From Pseudomonadota bacterium (GTDB lineage: Bacteria > Pseudomonadota > Gammaproteobacteria > Burkholderiales > Burkholderiaceae_B), in NCBI GenBank assembly GCA_023437255.1, contig JAEZGR010000095.1, positions 1 through 20,334 of the forward strand: a DNA stretch of 20,334 nucleotides. The letters run 5' to 3'. Position numbers and translations under genes: made by a program. Positions 1 through 7,915 of the stretch are shown piece after piece. The first letter of the stretch is position 1. Each line of letters starts with the position of its first letter. The notes below the pieces were generated by a model. That model searched no databases, was not told where the DNA came from, and saw only the letters and a program-made list of their open reading frames with translations.

Positions 1-590
1 ATCAGATCGGTGTAGGCCGCGACGTCGCCCTTGTACTGAACGACCACGCCCTTTACCCCTGCATCGCGCAGAAACAGCTCCTGCGAAAGGTGTGGCAAAG
101 AGCCGTGGCCGGGCGAACCCATGGTCAGGCCTTCTGGCTTCTCGCTGCCGGCCCGGACGAGGTCCTGGACCGTCTTGTAGGGACTGTCGGCATTGACGAT
201 CAGAAACAGGGGAGCGGCGGCGACCTTGGCCACGGGCAGGAGGTCCTTGTTGGGGTCGTAGCTCAGCTTGCCATTGAGGGCTTCGAGTGTGGAGTAGGGG
301 GCTGCCGCAAACAACAAGGTGTAGCCGTCGGCCGGGGCCTTGGCTACATAATGATTACCGATGGCGGTGCCGGCACCGACCTTGTTCTCGACGACCACCG
401 ACTGCCCCAGGCGTTTTCCAAGCTCTTCGCCGATCAGGCGTGCGGCCAGGTCATTGGGCCCGCCGGCGCCATAGGGCGACACGATCCTGAACGAACGGGA
501 AGGCCAGTCGCCCTGTGCTCCGGCCGGGGCCGCTGCAAGCATCAGGCTCGCCGCACAGCCCAGCAGCAGCATTTTCATACGCGATTTCAT
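1..590 (-). CDS. Bug/TctC-family tripartite tricarboxylate transporter substrate-binding protein (C-terminus cut by window edge)
   Basis: The minus strand is open from an ATG at 590 to the window edge, giving about 196 residues of a protein that is usually about 320. It begins MKSRMKMLLLGCAASLMLAA and ends its signal peptide near APAGAQ, so export to the periplasm is likely. The mature start WPSRSFRIVSPYGAGGPND is the hallmark opening of Bug/TctC extracytoplasmic solute receptors, followed by family-typical VVVENKVGAGTAIG and PADGYTLLFAA. These proteins bind small carboxylates and pass them to a TctAB permease; no tctA or tctB lies in the window, and many Bug proteins are orphans. AGGAGA lies 6 nt before the ATG. 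It is divergent from a LysR gene and next to an acyl-CoA synthetase, so its ligand may be the acid activated there (inference). The ligand cannot be read from sequence. Confidence 0.93.
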   Translation of the reverse strand, partial: MKSRMKMLLLGCAASLMLAAAPAGAQGDWPSRSFRIVSPYGAGGPNDLAARLIGEELGKRLGQSVVVENKVGAGTAIGNHYVAKAPADGYTLLFAAAPYSTLEALNGKLSYDPNKDLLPVAKVAAAPLFLIVNADSPYKTVQDLVRAGSEKPEGLTMGSPGHGSLPHLSQELFLRDAGVKGVVVQYKGDVAAYTDL

Positions 591-710
591 AGCAGTCTCC
601 TCTTGTGACACGCATTCTTTGATGAGCTTCCGAGGGCGGCCAGGCGTTGGAGCAGGCCTCGCTCGCCATTCTCGATGGCTATCAGGTTACGGCGACAATT
701 AGTATCGAAC

Positions 711-740
711 AAACTTTATTTTCCGTTTAATATAAAGTTT
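711..740. promoter_or_regulatory. Inverted repeat in the divergent Bug/LysR intergenic region, candidate LysR operator
   Basis: A perfect 9-bp inverted repeat, AAACTTTAT (711-719) and ATAAAGTTT (732-740), is separated by 12 nt. It sits in an unusually AT-rich stretch of the 180-bp gap between the divergent binding-protein gene (start 590) and LysR gene (start 771). LysR regulators typically bind such dyads and control both themselves and the divergent gene. The arms are too AT-rich for a terminator. Binding is inferred from position and symmetry only. Confidence 0.5.
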
Positions 741-770
741 TTCGTTATAAATATAGGGGTGAGGGGCCTC

Positions 771-1685
771 ATGAAGGTTGATATCACCATCAGGCAGCTG
801 CAGGCGTTCATTGCGGTGCTTGAGCGCGGCAGCTTTTCCGAAGCGGCCCAGAGCATGCACCTGTCGCAAGCCGCGCTCAGCGGCCTGGTCAAGGAACTGG
901 AAACCCGGCTGGGTGTCCGCCTGTTCAATCGCAGCACCCGCCGCGTCGAAGTCTCGGAAGTCGGCGCGAGCTTCGAACCCCAGGTCAGGCGCGCGCTGGC
1001 CGCGCTCGAAGAGGCGGTCGAAAGCGTGGTCAATCTGCGCGAGCTGCACCGGGGAGTCGTGCGGGTGGCGGCACCCGAAACCCTTTCCTGCACACTGCTG
1101 CCGCGCCTGATCAGCAGTTACTCCGAACGCTACCCCGGTGTCGATGTCCGCTTCGAAGACGTTCCCATCGAGGAAGTGGTGGCCCGTCTTGCCAACGGCA
1201 GCGCCGACATCGGCTTCGGCCCAGCGGCGGTGCCGGTCGACGACACTATTGAAGTGCAGCCTTTCTTCGTGGATGCCCTGTGGGCGGCGCTGCGCCCGGA
1301 TGACCCGCTGGTGCGTCAGGGCTCGCTCACCTGGAAGGCCTTGCAGGAGCGGCCACTCATCAATTACATGCCGAATCTGGCTGCCAACGTGCTCAGCAAC
1401 ATTCCGTCCCGTTTTCATCCGCGCCAGATCATGCCCGTTCATCGCGTCAACACCGCGTTGTCGATGGTTCAGGTGAAGTCGGGCTACGTGCTGTGCCCTT
1501 CGATGGCCCGATCTCTGGCAGAAGGGTTCGGGCTCGTGTTCATGCCCATACGGCAACCTACGGTGACCTGGCAGGTGGCCGTGTTTTCGCGGACTCGCGA
1601 TTCGCTTTCCCCCGCAGTCGAGAGCTTTCTGGACTTCACCTTCGGCATGGGCCAGAAATGGCAGGGTATGGCGCAGAGCACGTGA
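771..1685 (+). CDS. LysR-family transcriptional regulator
   Basis: A 304-residue protein of normal LysR length. The N-terminal winged helix-turn-helix covers about residues 5-64 (ITIRQLQAFIAVLERGSFSE, then AAQSMHLSQAALSGLVKELE, then LGVRLFNRSTRRVEVSEVG), followed by a periplasmic-binding-protein-like effector domain from about residue 90 (RGVVRVAAPETLSCTLLPRL). The reading frame is open 32 codons further upstream, but those codons run through the AT-rich intergenic palindrome. The ATG at 771 follows a GGGGTGAGGGG stretch and gives the canonical LysR N-terminus, so it is preferred. It is divergent from the Bug gene and precedes the acyl-CoA synthetase fusion on the same strand; it probably controls one or both in response to the pathway acid or acyl-CoA (inference). 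Confidence 0.93.
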   Translation: MKVDITIRQLQAFIAVLERGSFSEAAQSMHLSQAALSGLVKELETRLGVRLFNRSTRRVEVSEVGASFEPQVRRALAALEEAVESVVNLRELHRGVVRVAAPETLSCTLLPRLISSYSERYPGVDVRFEDVPIEEVVARLANGSADIGFGPAAVPVDDTIEVQPFFVDALWAALRPDDPLVRQGSLTWKALQERPLINYMPNLAANVLSNIPSRFHPRQIMPVHRVNTALSMVQVKSGYVLCPSMARSLAEGFGLVFMPIRQPTVTWQVAVFSRTRDSLSPAVESFLDFTFGMGQKWQGMAQST

Positions 1686-1742
1686 TTCCGTCCATCGACC
1701 CAATTTAACGGAATATGTGAATAATATATAGATAATATCAGT

Positions 1743-1772
1743 TTGTACGATCAGAGCTGCTGCCGATATAGT
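1743..1772 (+). promoter_or_regulatory. Possible sigma70-type promoter for the acyl-CoA synthetase fusion
   Basis: TTGTAC (1743-1748) and TATAGT (1767-1772) are separated by 18 nt in the AT-rich gap after the LysR stop codon. The -10 element matches the consensus at 5 of 6 positions; the -35 is poor at 3 of 6, as expected for an activator-dependent promoter. A 7-bp inverted repeat (ATTCCGT at 1685-1691 and ACGGAAT at 1708-1714) lies just upstream and might bind a regulator. If correct, transcription would start near 1779, which places the GTG at 1771 upstream of the mRNA and favours the ATG at 1804 as the true start. Confidence 0.35.
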
Positions 1773-1785
1773 GACTCATGAAAGC

Positions 1786-1802
1786 GGGGCGGGATTCGCC
1801 CC
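1786..1802 (+). other. GC-rich hairpin directly before the fusion-gene start codon
   Basis: GGGGCG (1786-1791) and CGCCCC (1797-1802) form a 6-bp all-GC stem around the loop GGATT, ending one base before the ATG at 1804. It occupies the position where a Shine-Dalgarno sequence should be and no other ribosome site is obvious. It could lower translation or make it conditional. If translation begins at the GTG at 1771 it is simply coding sequence. Confidence 0.35.
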
Positions 1803-1803
1803 C

Positions 1804-4800
1804 ATGAACCGCCCAATCTATCGAGCATGTATCGTGTCTGATTTTGATGCCTTTCTTGCACCCCGCGCCATCGCGATAGTGGGTGCCTCAAGCAACCCTG
1901 CAAAAATCGGTGCAGCCCCGCTGCGGTATCTCATGGATCTGGGCTATTCGGGTGCCCTGTATCCGGTGAACCCCGGTGCGCAAGAGGTGGCGGGCCTGCC
2001 GGCCTACTCCAGCCTGCGCGCGATCGGGGCACCGGTCGACCTCGCCATCTTCGCCATTCCCGCCGCACTGGTTGATGCCACGCTCGACGATGCCATTGCA
2101 GCCGGCATTCGCAATATCGTGATGTTCTCTGCCGGTTTCGCAGAGCTGGGCGAAGCCGGAGAGGCCGCCCAGAACGCGCTACTGAGAAAAGCGCGGGCGG
2201 CGGGGATCCGTATTCTGGGTCCGAATTGCCTCGGATTCATGAATCTTGCACAGAATGTCTACGCCACCTTCTCGCCCGTACTGCAGGGTGGGGTGGTGGA
2301 GCGCGGCCATATCGGCATGGTGTGTCAGAGCGGCGCGTTCGGCGCCTATGCGTTCGCAATGGCGCGCGAAAGAGGTGTGGGTCTGTCGTGCTGGATCACG
2401 ACGGGCAACGAATCCGATATCAGCGTGGCGGACGCGATCGCCTGGATGGCCGATGACGCGGCCACCCGCGTCATCATGGTCTATATGGAAGGCTGCAGCA
2501 ACGGTTCTGCCCTGCGCAGCGCGCTGGCCAAGGCGCACCGCGCCGGCAAGCCGGTGGTCGCGGTCAAAGTGGGGCGTACCGGGCTGGGCGCACGTACCGC
2601 CGCCACGCACACTGCCGCTCTGGCCGGTGAGGATGCCGTGTTCGAGGCCCTGTTCCGTCAGTATGGCGTCTGGCGGGTGTACACCATCGAACAGTTTTTT
2701 GATGTGGCCTACTGTCTCGCAGTCGCCGGCATCCCGGTCAATGGCAGGGTGGGGCTGCTGACGGTATCCGGCGGGGTAGGGGTCATGATGGCCGACGATG
2801 CCGCGGACGCCGGGCTCGACGTGGCCCCGCTGCCTGAAGCGGCGCAGCAGCGCATACGAGAACACATTCCTTTCGCGGCCACCCATAATCCTGTGGATCT
2901 CACGGGCCAGGTCACCGCCGACCCCTCTCTGATCGACCAGGCCGCGCGCATCATGTTCGAGACCGGCGACTACGGCAGTCTGCTCATCTTCTTGTCGGCC
3001 TATGGCATGAGCGCCGAGGTTCAGGAGCGGATGCGAGCGCTCACCGCCCAACTCCGCAAGGACTATCCCGATCGCCTGGTGATCCTGAGCACGCTTGCCG
3101 GCTCCGAACACCGTAAAGCACTCGCCCGAACCGGAACCCCCTGTTTTTCAGACCCTGCACGGGCCATACAGGTCATGGCGGCGTTGAGCTTCTTCCAGCG
3201 CAACGCTGCGCTGCGCATACCCGAGGCCAAGCCTGTGAACGAAACTGGCGCGGTGCTCGCTGCACGCCGCTACGATGAGGCCGAAGCCGCCGAGGTCTTG
3301 CGCGGCTATGGTTTGCCGTTGCCGGCGCACCGTGTTGCGTCGAATCACGAAGAAGCGGTCGCGGCTGCCGAGGCCCTGGGATACCCGGTGGTCATGAAGA
3401 TGCTGTCTCGGGACATCACCCACAAGAGCGATGTGGGAGGTGTCAGACTGGGGCTGCGCAACCCCGAACAGGTCAGGGAAGCGTTCGGCGGCATGATGAC
3501 CGCCCTCGCCAAAGCGGGGCTGGCAGACCAGGTGCGCGGCGTATTGCTGGCGCCGATGTGTGCCGGCGGAGTCGAAATGATTGTGGGTGTGCGCCGCGAT
3601 CCTCAATTCGGCATGGTCGTCGTGCTGGGGATGGGCGGCGTTCACGTCGAGATATTGGAAGACGTGAGCCTCAGGCTGGCGCCGGTGTCGCTCGACGACG
3701 CGCACCAGATGATCCGTGAGCTGCGTTCGGCCCCGCTGCTGGGCGCTTTCCGGGGTCGCGTTCCTTCAGATGTCGACGCGCTTGCGCAGTCGATTGTCAC
3801 GCTGTCGAACTTTGCGATGGACAATGCACAGTACCTTGAGTCCGTTGAAATCAATCCGCTGATGGTGCGTGAGCAAGGGCAGGGCGTCGTGGCGCTCGAC
3901 ACGGTGCTGATCACGCGCGAACCGCAAACGCATGCCGATGACGACGAGCTGCGCCGGCAGGTGTTGCAGACACTCCCCCTGTTCGAAATGGCACGCATGC
4001 GCGCTGCCAACACGGCCCGACGCCACCCGGAAGCGGGGTTTGCGGGCGACTCACCGGAATCCAGGCTGCGCTGGGTGAATCAGTTCACCCATACACGCCG
4101 GCTGCGCTCACCAGAAGATCGTGAGGTGGTCACGCCCAACAACGACACCTTGTTCACCAACGCCTGGCTGGATCTTTCCGACGGCCCCGTATTGATCAGC
4201 GTGCCGGACATGGGTGAACGCTACTGGGTGCTCGGCTTTCTCGACGCCTGGACCAATCCGTGGGCCTATGCTGGGCGACGCACAACCGGCAACCGGGCGC
4301 AGCAGCTGTTCGTGCACGGGCCTGACTGGTCAGGTGAAGCCCCCGCCGGTGCGCATGTCATCGCTTCGCCTTCGCGCGACGTATGGGTGATCGGGCGCAT
4401 TCTGGTGGACCCTGAGCCTCACGATCTCGCTGCCGTGCACGAGCTTCAACAGGCATTCAGCATCCGGCGCCTGGACGGCAGCCCGGCGCTCTCACGCGTG
4501 GACACGCTGGTCACACTGAACGTCACCGACACACCCGACGCCGAGGAATACCTGCGTGTGCTGGAAGCGATGCTCGAGCGGAACCCGCCGGAAACGCCGC
4601 TGGGAGCGTGGCCCCCGTCTTCCATGGAAGCGCTGCAGACGGTCCTGGCGCAGACCTATACCGAGCTGCGCGAAGCCAGCGCTCAGGCCGAACTGGGTGG
4701 AGGCTGGACCACGGCGCTCAAGGTCACGCACCACTACGGCACCGACTTCCTGACCCGAGCCCGAGTGGCCCGCAACTGGATCGGTACGCTGGGAGTGGAG

Positions 4801-5223
4801 GAGGCCATGTACATCATGGCGGAGGTCGACGCCGACCGTGAACCGCTCGACGGACGGCACTCCTATGTGCTTCACTTCACCCCCGAGACCCTGCCGAAGG
4901 TGGGCGCATTCTGGTCGATCACGCTGTATGGTCGCAGCGATTGCATGCTGGTGGCCAATCCGATCAATCGCCATTCCATCGGCGACCGCACGCGCGGCCT
5001 GGTCTACGAGCCCGATGGCGGGCTGCGCATCGTTCTGCAGTCGAGCGACCCGGGCGAAGGCCATAACTGGCTGCCCACGCCCGAAGAGGATGGTTTCTAC
5101 CTTGTATTACGGCTTTATCAGCCCGCCGCCGAGCATCTGGAAGGTCGCTTCACCTACCCGCCCGTGTTGCGACAGGCGCCGGTGACGCCTGTCGTCGTGG
5201 CAGACCGTTTGCAGGCACTCTGA
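1804..5223 (+). CDS. ADP-forming acyl-CoA synthetase (acetate-CoA ligase type) fused to a C-terminal DUF1254-DUF1214 module
   Basis: A 1139-residue protein from the ATG at 1804; GTG 1771 and GTG 1834 are alternative starts. Residues about 10-150 are the CoA-binding Rossmann domain (IAIVGASSNPAKIG) and about 160-450 the ligase-CoA domains, with the phosphohistidine segment ATHTAALAG (His269). About 490-705 is the ATP-grasp domain, with DITHKSDVGGV (His540, equivalent to the second mobile histidine of archaeal ADP-forming synthetases) and the carboxylate ESVEINP (Glu679, Asn684). A complete synthetase of this type ends near residue 710. The same frame continues with DUF1254 (about 714-870; PNNDTLF, LDAWTNPWAYAG, RDVWVIGRILVD) and DUF1214 (about 975-1125; FWSITLYG, GRFTYPPVLR). 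The N-terminal part should convert a carboxylate, CoA and ATP to acyl-CoA, ADP and phosphate; the acid is unknown. DUF1254/DUF1214 proteins are usually separate and often exported, but there is no signal peptide here. The SDR gene follows after 20 bp. Confidence 0.93.
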   Translation: MNRPIYRACIVSDFDAFLAPRAIAIVGASSNPAKIGAAPLRYLMDLGYSGALYPVNPGAQEVAGLPAYSSLRAIGAPVDLAIFAIPAALVDATLDDAIAAGIRNIVMFSAGFAELGEAGEAAQNALLRKARAAGIRILGPNCLGFMNLAQNVYATFSPVLQGGVVERGHIGMVCQSGAFGAYAFAMARERGVGLSCWITTGNESDISVADAIAWMADDAATRVIMVYMEGCSNGSALRSALAKAHRAGKPVVAVKVGRTGLGARTAATHTAALAGEDAVFEALFRQYGVWRVYTIEQFFDVAYCLAVAGIPVNGRVGLLTVSGGVGVMMADDAADAGLDVAPLPEAAQQRIREHIPFAATHNPVDLTGQVTADPSLIDQAARIMFETGDYGSLLIFLSAYGMSAEVQERMRALTAQLRKDYPDRLVILSTLAGSEHRKALARTGTPCFSDPARAIQVMAALSFFQRNAALRIPEAKPVNETGAVLAARRYDEAEAAEVLRGYGLPLPAHRVASNHEEAVAAAEALGYPVVMKMLSRDITHKSDVGGVRLGLRNPEQVREAFGGMMTALAKAGLADQVRGVLLAPMCAGGVEMIVGVRRDPQFGMVVVLGMGGVHVEILEDVSLRLAPVSLDDAHQMIRELRSAPLLGAFRGRVPSDVDALAQSIVTLSNFAMDNAQYLESVEINPLMVREQGQGVVALDTVLITREPQTHADDDELRRQVLQTLPLFEMARMRAANTARRHPEAGFAGDSPESRLRWVNQFTHTRRLRSPEDREVVTPNNDTLFTNAWLDLSDGPVLISVPDMGERYWVLGFLDAWTNPWAYAGRRTTGNRAQQLFVHGPDWSGEAPAGAHVIASPSRDVWVIGRILVDPEPHDLAAVHELQQAFSIRRLDGSPALSRVDTLVTLNVTDTPDAEEYLRVLEAMLERNPPETPLGAWPPSSMEALQTVLAQTYTELREASAQAELGGGWTTALKVTHHYGTDFLTRARVARNWIGTLGVEEAMYIMAEVDADREPLDGRHSYVLHFTPETLPKVGAFWSITLYGRSDCMLVANPINRHSIGDRTRGLVYEPDGGLRIVLQSSDPGEGHNWLPTPEEDGFYLVLRLYQPAAEHLEGRFTYPPVLRQAPVTPVVVADRLQAL

Positions 5224-5243
5224 ACACCTGGAGGACAGACACT

Positions 5244-6134
5244 ATGAAGACACAGCTCGCTGGAAAAGTGGCCATCGTGACAGGCGCCGGCAGCGGCATC
5301 GGCCGCACACACGCGCTTGCCCTTGCGGAACTGGGCGCAACGGTGGTGGTCAATGACCTCGGCTCCCAGGCGGTCAGCGTGGCTCAGGAAATCACCTCGG
5401 CCGGAGGACGTTCGCTGCCGGTGCAGGGGGACGTGACCAGCTTCGACGACATGCAGGACATGGTGGCAGGTGTCATCGACATGTTCGAACGCGTCGACAT
5501 TCTGGTGAACAATGCCGGCATCTTGCGCGATCGCAGTTTTGCAAAGATGTCGCTTGATGACTTCCGCCAGGTGATCGATATACATCTGATGGGTTCGGTC
5601 CATGCCACCAAGGCCGTCTGGCCGCACATGCAGGCGCAGAACAGCGGACGCATCGTCATGACAACGTCGTCTTCCGGCCTTTACGGCAATTTCGGGCAGT
5701 CAAACTATGCTGCTGCGAAGATGGCGCTGGTCGGCCTGATGCGTACCCTGAGTCATGAAGGCGCCAAGTACGACATTCGCGTCAACTGTCTCGCCCCGAC
5801 GGCGGTCACGGCCATGACGGAAGGCCTGTTGCCCGAGGAAGCCGTCTCGGTGTTCACGCCGGAACGCGCCAGTGCGGGGCTGCTCGCCCTGGTCGGTGCC
5901 GAGGCGCCTTCCGGCATGATTCTTCTGGCCGGTGGCGGCAGCTTCGAGGCCGCGCACATCACCATGACCCAGGGCATCCACGCCGAAAACGACGCAGGCA
6001 TGGCAACCGAGGTCGCACGGCGGCTCGACGAAGTTCGCGACAGCCAGGGCCAGCGCATACCGGAGCAGGCTTGGGAACAGTCGCGCCACGAGCTGACAAA
6101 GGCAGTCGACGCCGTAAAGCGAGAGGGCGCATAA
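5244..6134 (+). CDS. SDR-family oxidoreductase, resembling the (3R)-hydroxyacyl-CoA dehydrogenase domain of multifunctional enzyme 2
   Basis: A 296-residue classical short-chain dehydrogenase. The NAD(P)-binding motif TGAGSGIG is at 13-20, NNAG at 89-92, and the catalytic Ser/Tyr/Lys are the Ser cluster 142-144, Tyr155 and Lys159 (YAAAK). The acidic Asp38 after the second strand (VVVNDLG) suggests NAD preference, and the VVVNDLG segment is typical of the 17-beta-HSD type 4/MFE-2 dehydrogenase group. It is about 45 residues longer than a minimal SDR, with an extra polar C-terminus. GGAGG lies ahead of the ATG and the gene begins 20 bp after the acyl-CoA synthetase fusion, so the two are almost certainly cotranscribed. 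A role in oxidising a hydroxyacyl-CoA made by the upstream ligase is the simplest inference; the substrate is not proven. Confidence 0.92.
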   Translation: MKTQLAGKVAIVTGAGSGIGRTHALALAELGATVVVNDLGSQAVSVAQEITSAGGRSLPVQGDVTSFDDMQDMVAGVIDMFERVDILVNNAGILRDRSFAKMSLDDFRQVIDIHLMGSVHATKAVWPHMQAQNSGRIVMTTSSSGLYGNFGQSNYAAAKMALVGLMRTLSHEGAKYDIRVNCLAPTAVTAMTEGLLPEEAVSVFTPERASAGLLALVGAEAPSGMILLAGGGSFEAAHITMTQGIHAENDAGMATEVARRLDEVRDSQGQRIPEQAWEQSRHELTKAVDAVKREGA

Positions 6135-6221
6135 AGAGAAACAGCGAGAATAAATACGAAAGGGGGGCTTTCCCCAAAGTTATCGCGCGTCATCTTTTTG
6201 ATATTCTGGCGGCTCGCAAGA

Positions 6222-6234
6222 GGGAACGGTTCCC
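6222..6234. promoter_or_regulatory. Short perfect palindrome upstream of the L,D-transpeptidase
   Basis: GGGAAC and GTTCCC form a perfect dyad around one G, 22 bp before the chosen ATG at 6257. It may be a protein-binding site or an mRNA hairpin near the ribosome site. I know of no matching regulator. Confidence 0.25.
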
Positions 6235-6256
6235 CCTTCAATCGCCGCCATTGCTC

Positions 6257-7915
6257 ATGACGCACCCCCGCCTTTCGTCCAGCCCCATGTACCGTGCCGT
6301 CGCTTCCGTGTTCGCCGCGTTGGCCATCAGCGGCTGCGCTGTTTCCGGTACCGAAACATCTCCTCAGGTGGCGGCGCCCATCCCAGCAGCCGAGGCCCAG
6401 CCGCAGCAGCACCTCTGGTGGTTCGACGCCCACGGGGCGACCCAAGATGCGCGGGCTGTTCTGGCGGTCCTGCACGACGCGCGCTCGCACGGCCTGAATC
6501 CCGAAGATTACCGGGCCACCGCACTTTCGCAGGCTGTCGAGCAAATCATGAGCGAAGGCCTGCCGCCGGCGATACCGGGCACTCCCGCAGGTGATCGCCT
6601 CGCTGCCCTTGATGCCGATCTGACCGGTGCAGTACTACGCTATCTCTCAGATCTTCATAACGGCCGCCTGAGCCCCGAAGTGCTGAGCCACCGATTCAAG
6701 GCCCCGCCTTCGCAAAGCTTCGATGCGCGCGCGTACCTCGACCGCGCCAGGCAAGCGGGCAGGGTGGGGCAGGCCGTTCAAGCGTCGACGCCCAAGTTTC
6801 CCATGTACGAGGCCTTGCGCGGTGTCATGAATGCGTACCGCGCAATGGGCGACCACCCGGCCTGGCAGCTCACGTTGCCGGAACCCAAGTCGCGCTCGAT
6901 CAAGCCGGGCCAGCCATACGACGCCCTGGAAGTGCTTGCAGCCAGGCTGATCGCCCTGGGCGATCTGAGCGAACTGGTCGATCAAGGCCAGTCTGCAGCG
7001 GCTCCCGGCGTGTACGAGGGAGAGTTCGTGGAAGGCGTCCGGCGTTTTCAGGCCCGTCACGGCCTGGAGACCGACGGCGTGATCGGCGCGGCGACCCTGG
7101 CGGAGCTCAATGTCACGCCAGCTGAACGTGTCGAACAGATGGCGCTCACCCTCGAACGCCTGCGCTGGACGCCGACACTTTATGGGCCGCGCATGATTGC
7201 GATCAATGTGCCGGAGTTCATCCTGCGCGCGTATGAGCAGAAAGACGGCAAGATCGAACTGAACATGGAAATGCGAGTCGTGGTCGGCCGGGCCCTGAAT
7301 ACCCAGACGCCGATCTTTCTCGAAGACATGCGGTTCATCGAGTTCAGCCCTTACTGGAACGTGCCGCCTTCCATTGCGCGGGGCGAAACCCTGCCAAAGC
7401 TGCGTCGCGACCCGGCCTACTTCGACCAGCAGGGCTTCGAGTTCGTGACCCGCGACGGCAAGGTCATCAGCCAGTTCTCCGAAGAAGGACTCGCGAAGGT
7501 GAGGGCAGGAGAGTGGCGCATCCGGCAGCGGCCAGGGCCCCGCAACGCCTTGGGCGATATCAAATTCATCTTCCCCAACGACCAGAACATTTACCTGCAC
7601 CACACGCCCACCCCGGCGCTGTTCGCGCGGGCGCGACGCGACTTCAGCCACGGATGCATCCGTATCGAAGAACCGGTGGAACTCGCCCAATTCGTGCTGC
7701 GCAATAACCCGGCATGGAGCAAAGATCGCATCGAGGCTGCCATGCGTGCCGGCAAATCGAGCACCTTGCGCCTCGACGAGCCGATTCCCGTGCTCATTGC
7801 CTACAGCACGGCGGTCGTCAAACGAGATGGTAAAGTCTACTTTTTCCCCGACATCTACAGACAGGACTCCCGCCTGAAGCAGGCTCTGCAATCGGCGCGT
7901 CCTCTCCATTCATGA
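6257..7915 (+). CDS. YcbB/LdtD-type L,D-transpeptidase, predicted lipoprotein
   Basis: A 552-residue protein. The lipobox ISGC places the lipidated Cys at residue 27 after the hydrophobic stretch VASVFAALAISG. Then come the N-terminal scaffold domain (about 45-240, LWWFDAHG and HGLNPEDY), a peptidoglycan-binding domain (about 252-290, VRRFQARHGLETDGVIGAAT) and the YkuD catalytic domain (about 312-500), with FSHGCIRIEEPVELA carrying catalytic Cys467. The YkuD domain is split by the long lid insertion typical of YcbB. It forms meso-DAP 3-3 peptidoglycan cross-links in the periplasm. The frame is open back to 6071, inside the preceding SDR gene, but a start there would bury the signal peptide; ATG 6257 or ATG 6287 are realistic and neither has a strong ribosome site. 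E. coli LdtD is anchored by a membrane helix, so a lipid anchor would differ. Confidence 0.93.
   Translation: MTHPRLSSSPMYRAVASVFAALAISGCAVSGTETSPQVAAPIPAAEAQPQQHLWWFDAHGATQDARAVLAVLHDARSHGLNPEDYRATALSQAVEQIMSEGLPPAIPGTPAGDRLAALDADLTGAVLRYLSDLHNGRLSPEVLSHRFKAPPSQSFDARAYLDRARQAGRVGQAVQASTPKFPMYEALRGVMNAYRAMGDHPAWQLTLPEPKSRSIKPGQPYDALEVLAARLIALGDLSELVDQGQSAAAPGVYEGEFVEGVRRFQARHGLETDGVIGAATLAELNVTPAERVEQMALTLERLRWTPTLYGPRMIAINVPEFILRAYEQKDGKIELNMEMRVVVGRALNTQTPIFLEDMRFIEFSPYWNVPPSIARGETLPKLRRDPAYFDQQGFEFVTRDGKVISQFSEEGLAKVRAGEWRIRQRPGPRNALGDIKFIFPNDQNIYLHHTPTPALFARARRDFSHGCIRIEEPVELAQFVLRNNPAWSKDRIEAAMRAGKSSTLRLDEPIPVLIAYSTAVVKRDGKVYFFPDIYRQDSRLKQALQSARPLHS

Noticed and set aside
90..608. 172-codon plus-strand frame at the left edge
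   Set aside because: Antisense to the Bug/TctC receptor, whose signal peptide and family motifs are clear on the minus strand.
699..1703. 334-codon open frame antisense to the first LysR gene
   Set aside because: It mirrors a convincing LysR protein, is His/Arg-rich with no recognisable domain and has no ribosome site; a typical high-GC shadow frame.
2179..3111. 310-codon minus-strand open frame within the acyl-CoA synthetase
   Set aside because: Antisense to conserved CoA-ligase domains; low-complexity His/Gly/Arg composition typical of a shadow.
6161..6178. G-run/C-run hairpin after the first SDR gene as a terminator
   Set aside because: Only about 4 bp pair convincingly and no T-tract follows, so it is not supported as a terminator.
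6647..7909. 420-codon minus-strand open frame opposite the L,D-transpeptidase
   Set aside because: It lies entirely antisense to a gene with intact catalytic motifs and shows no domain of its own.
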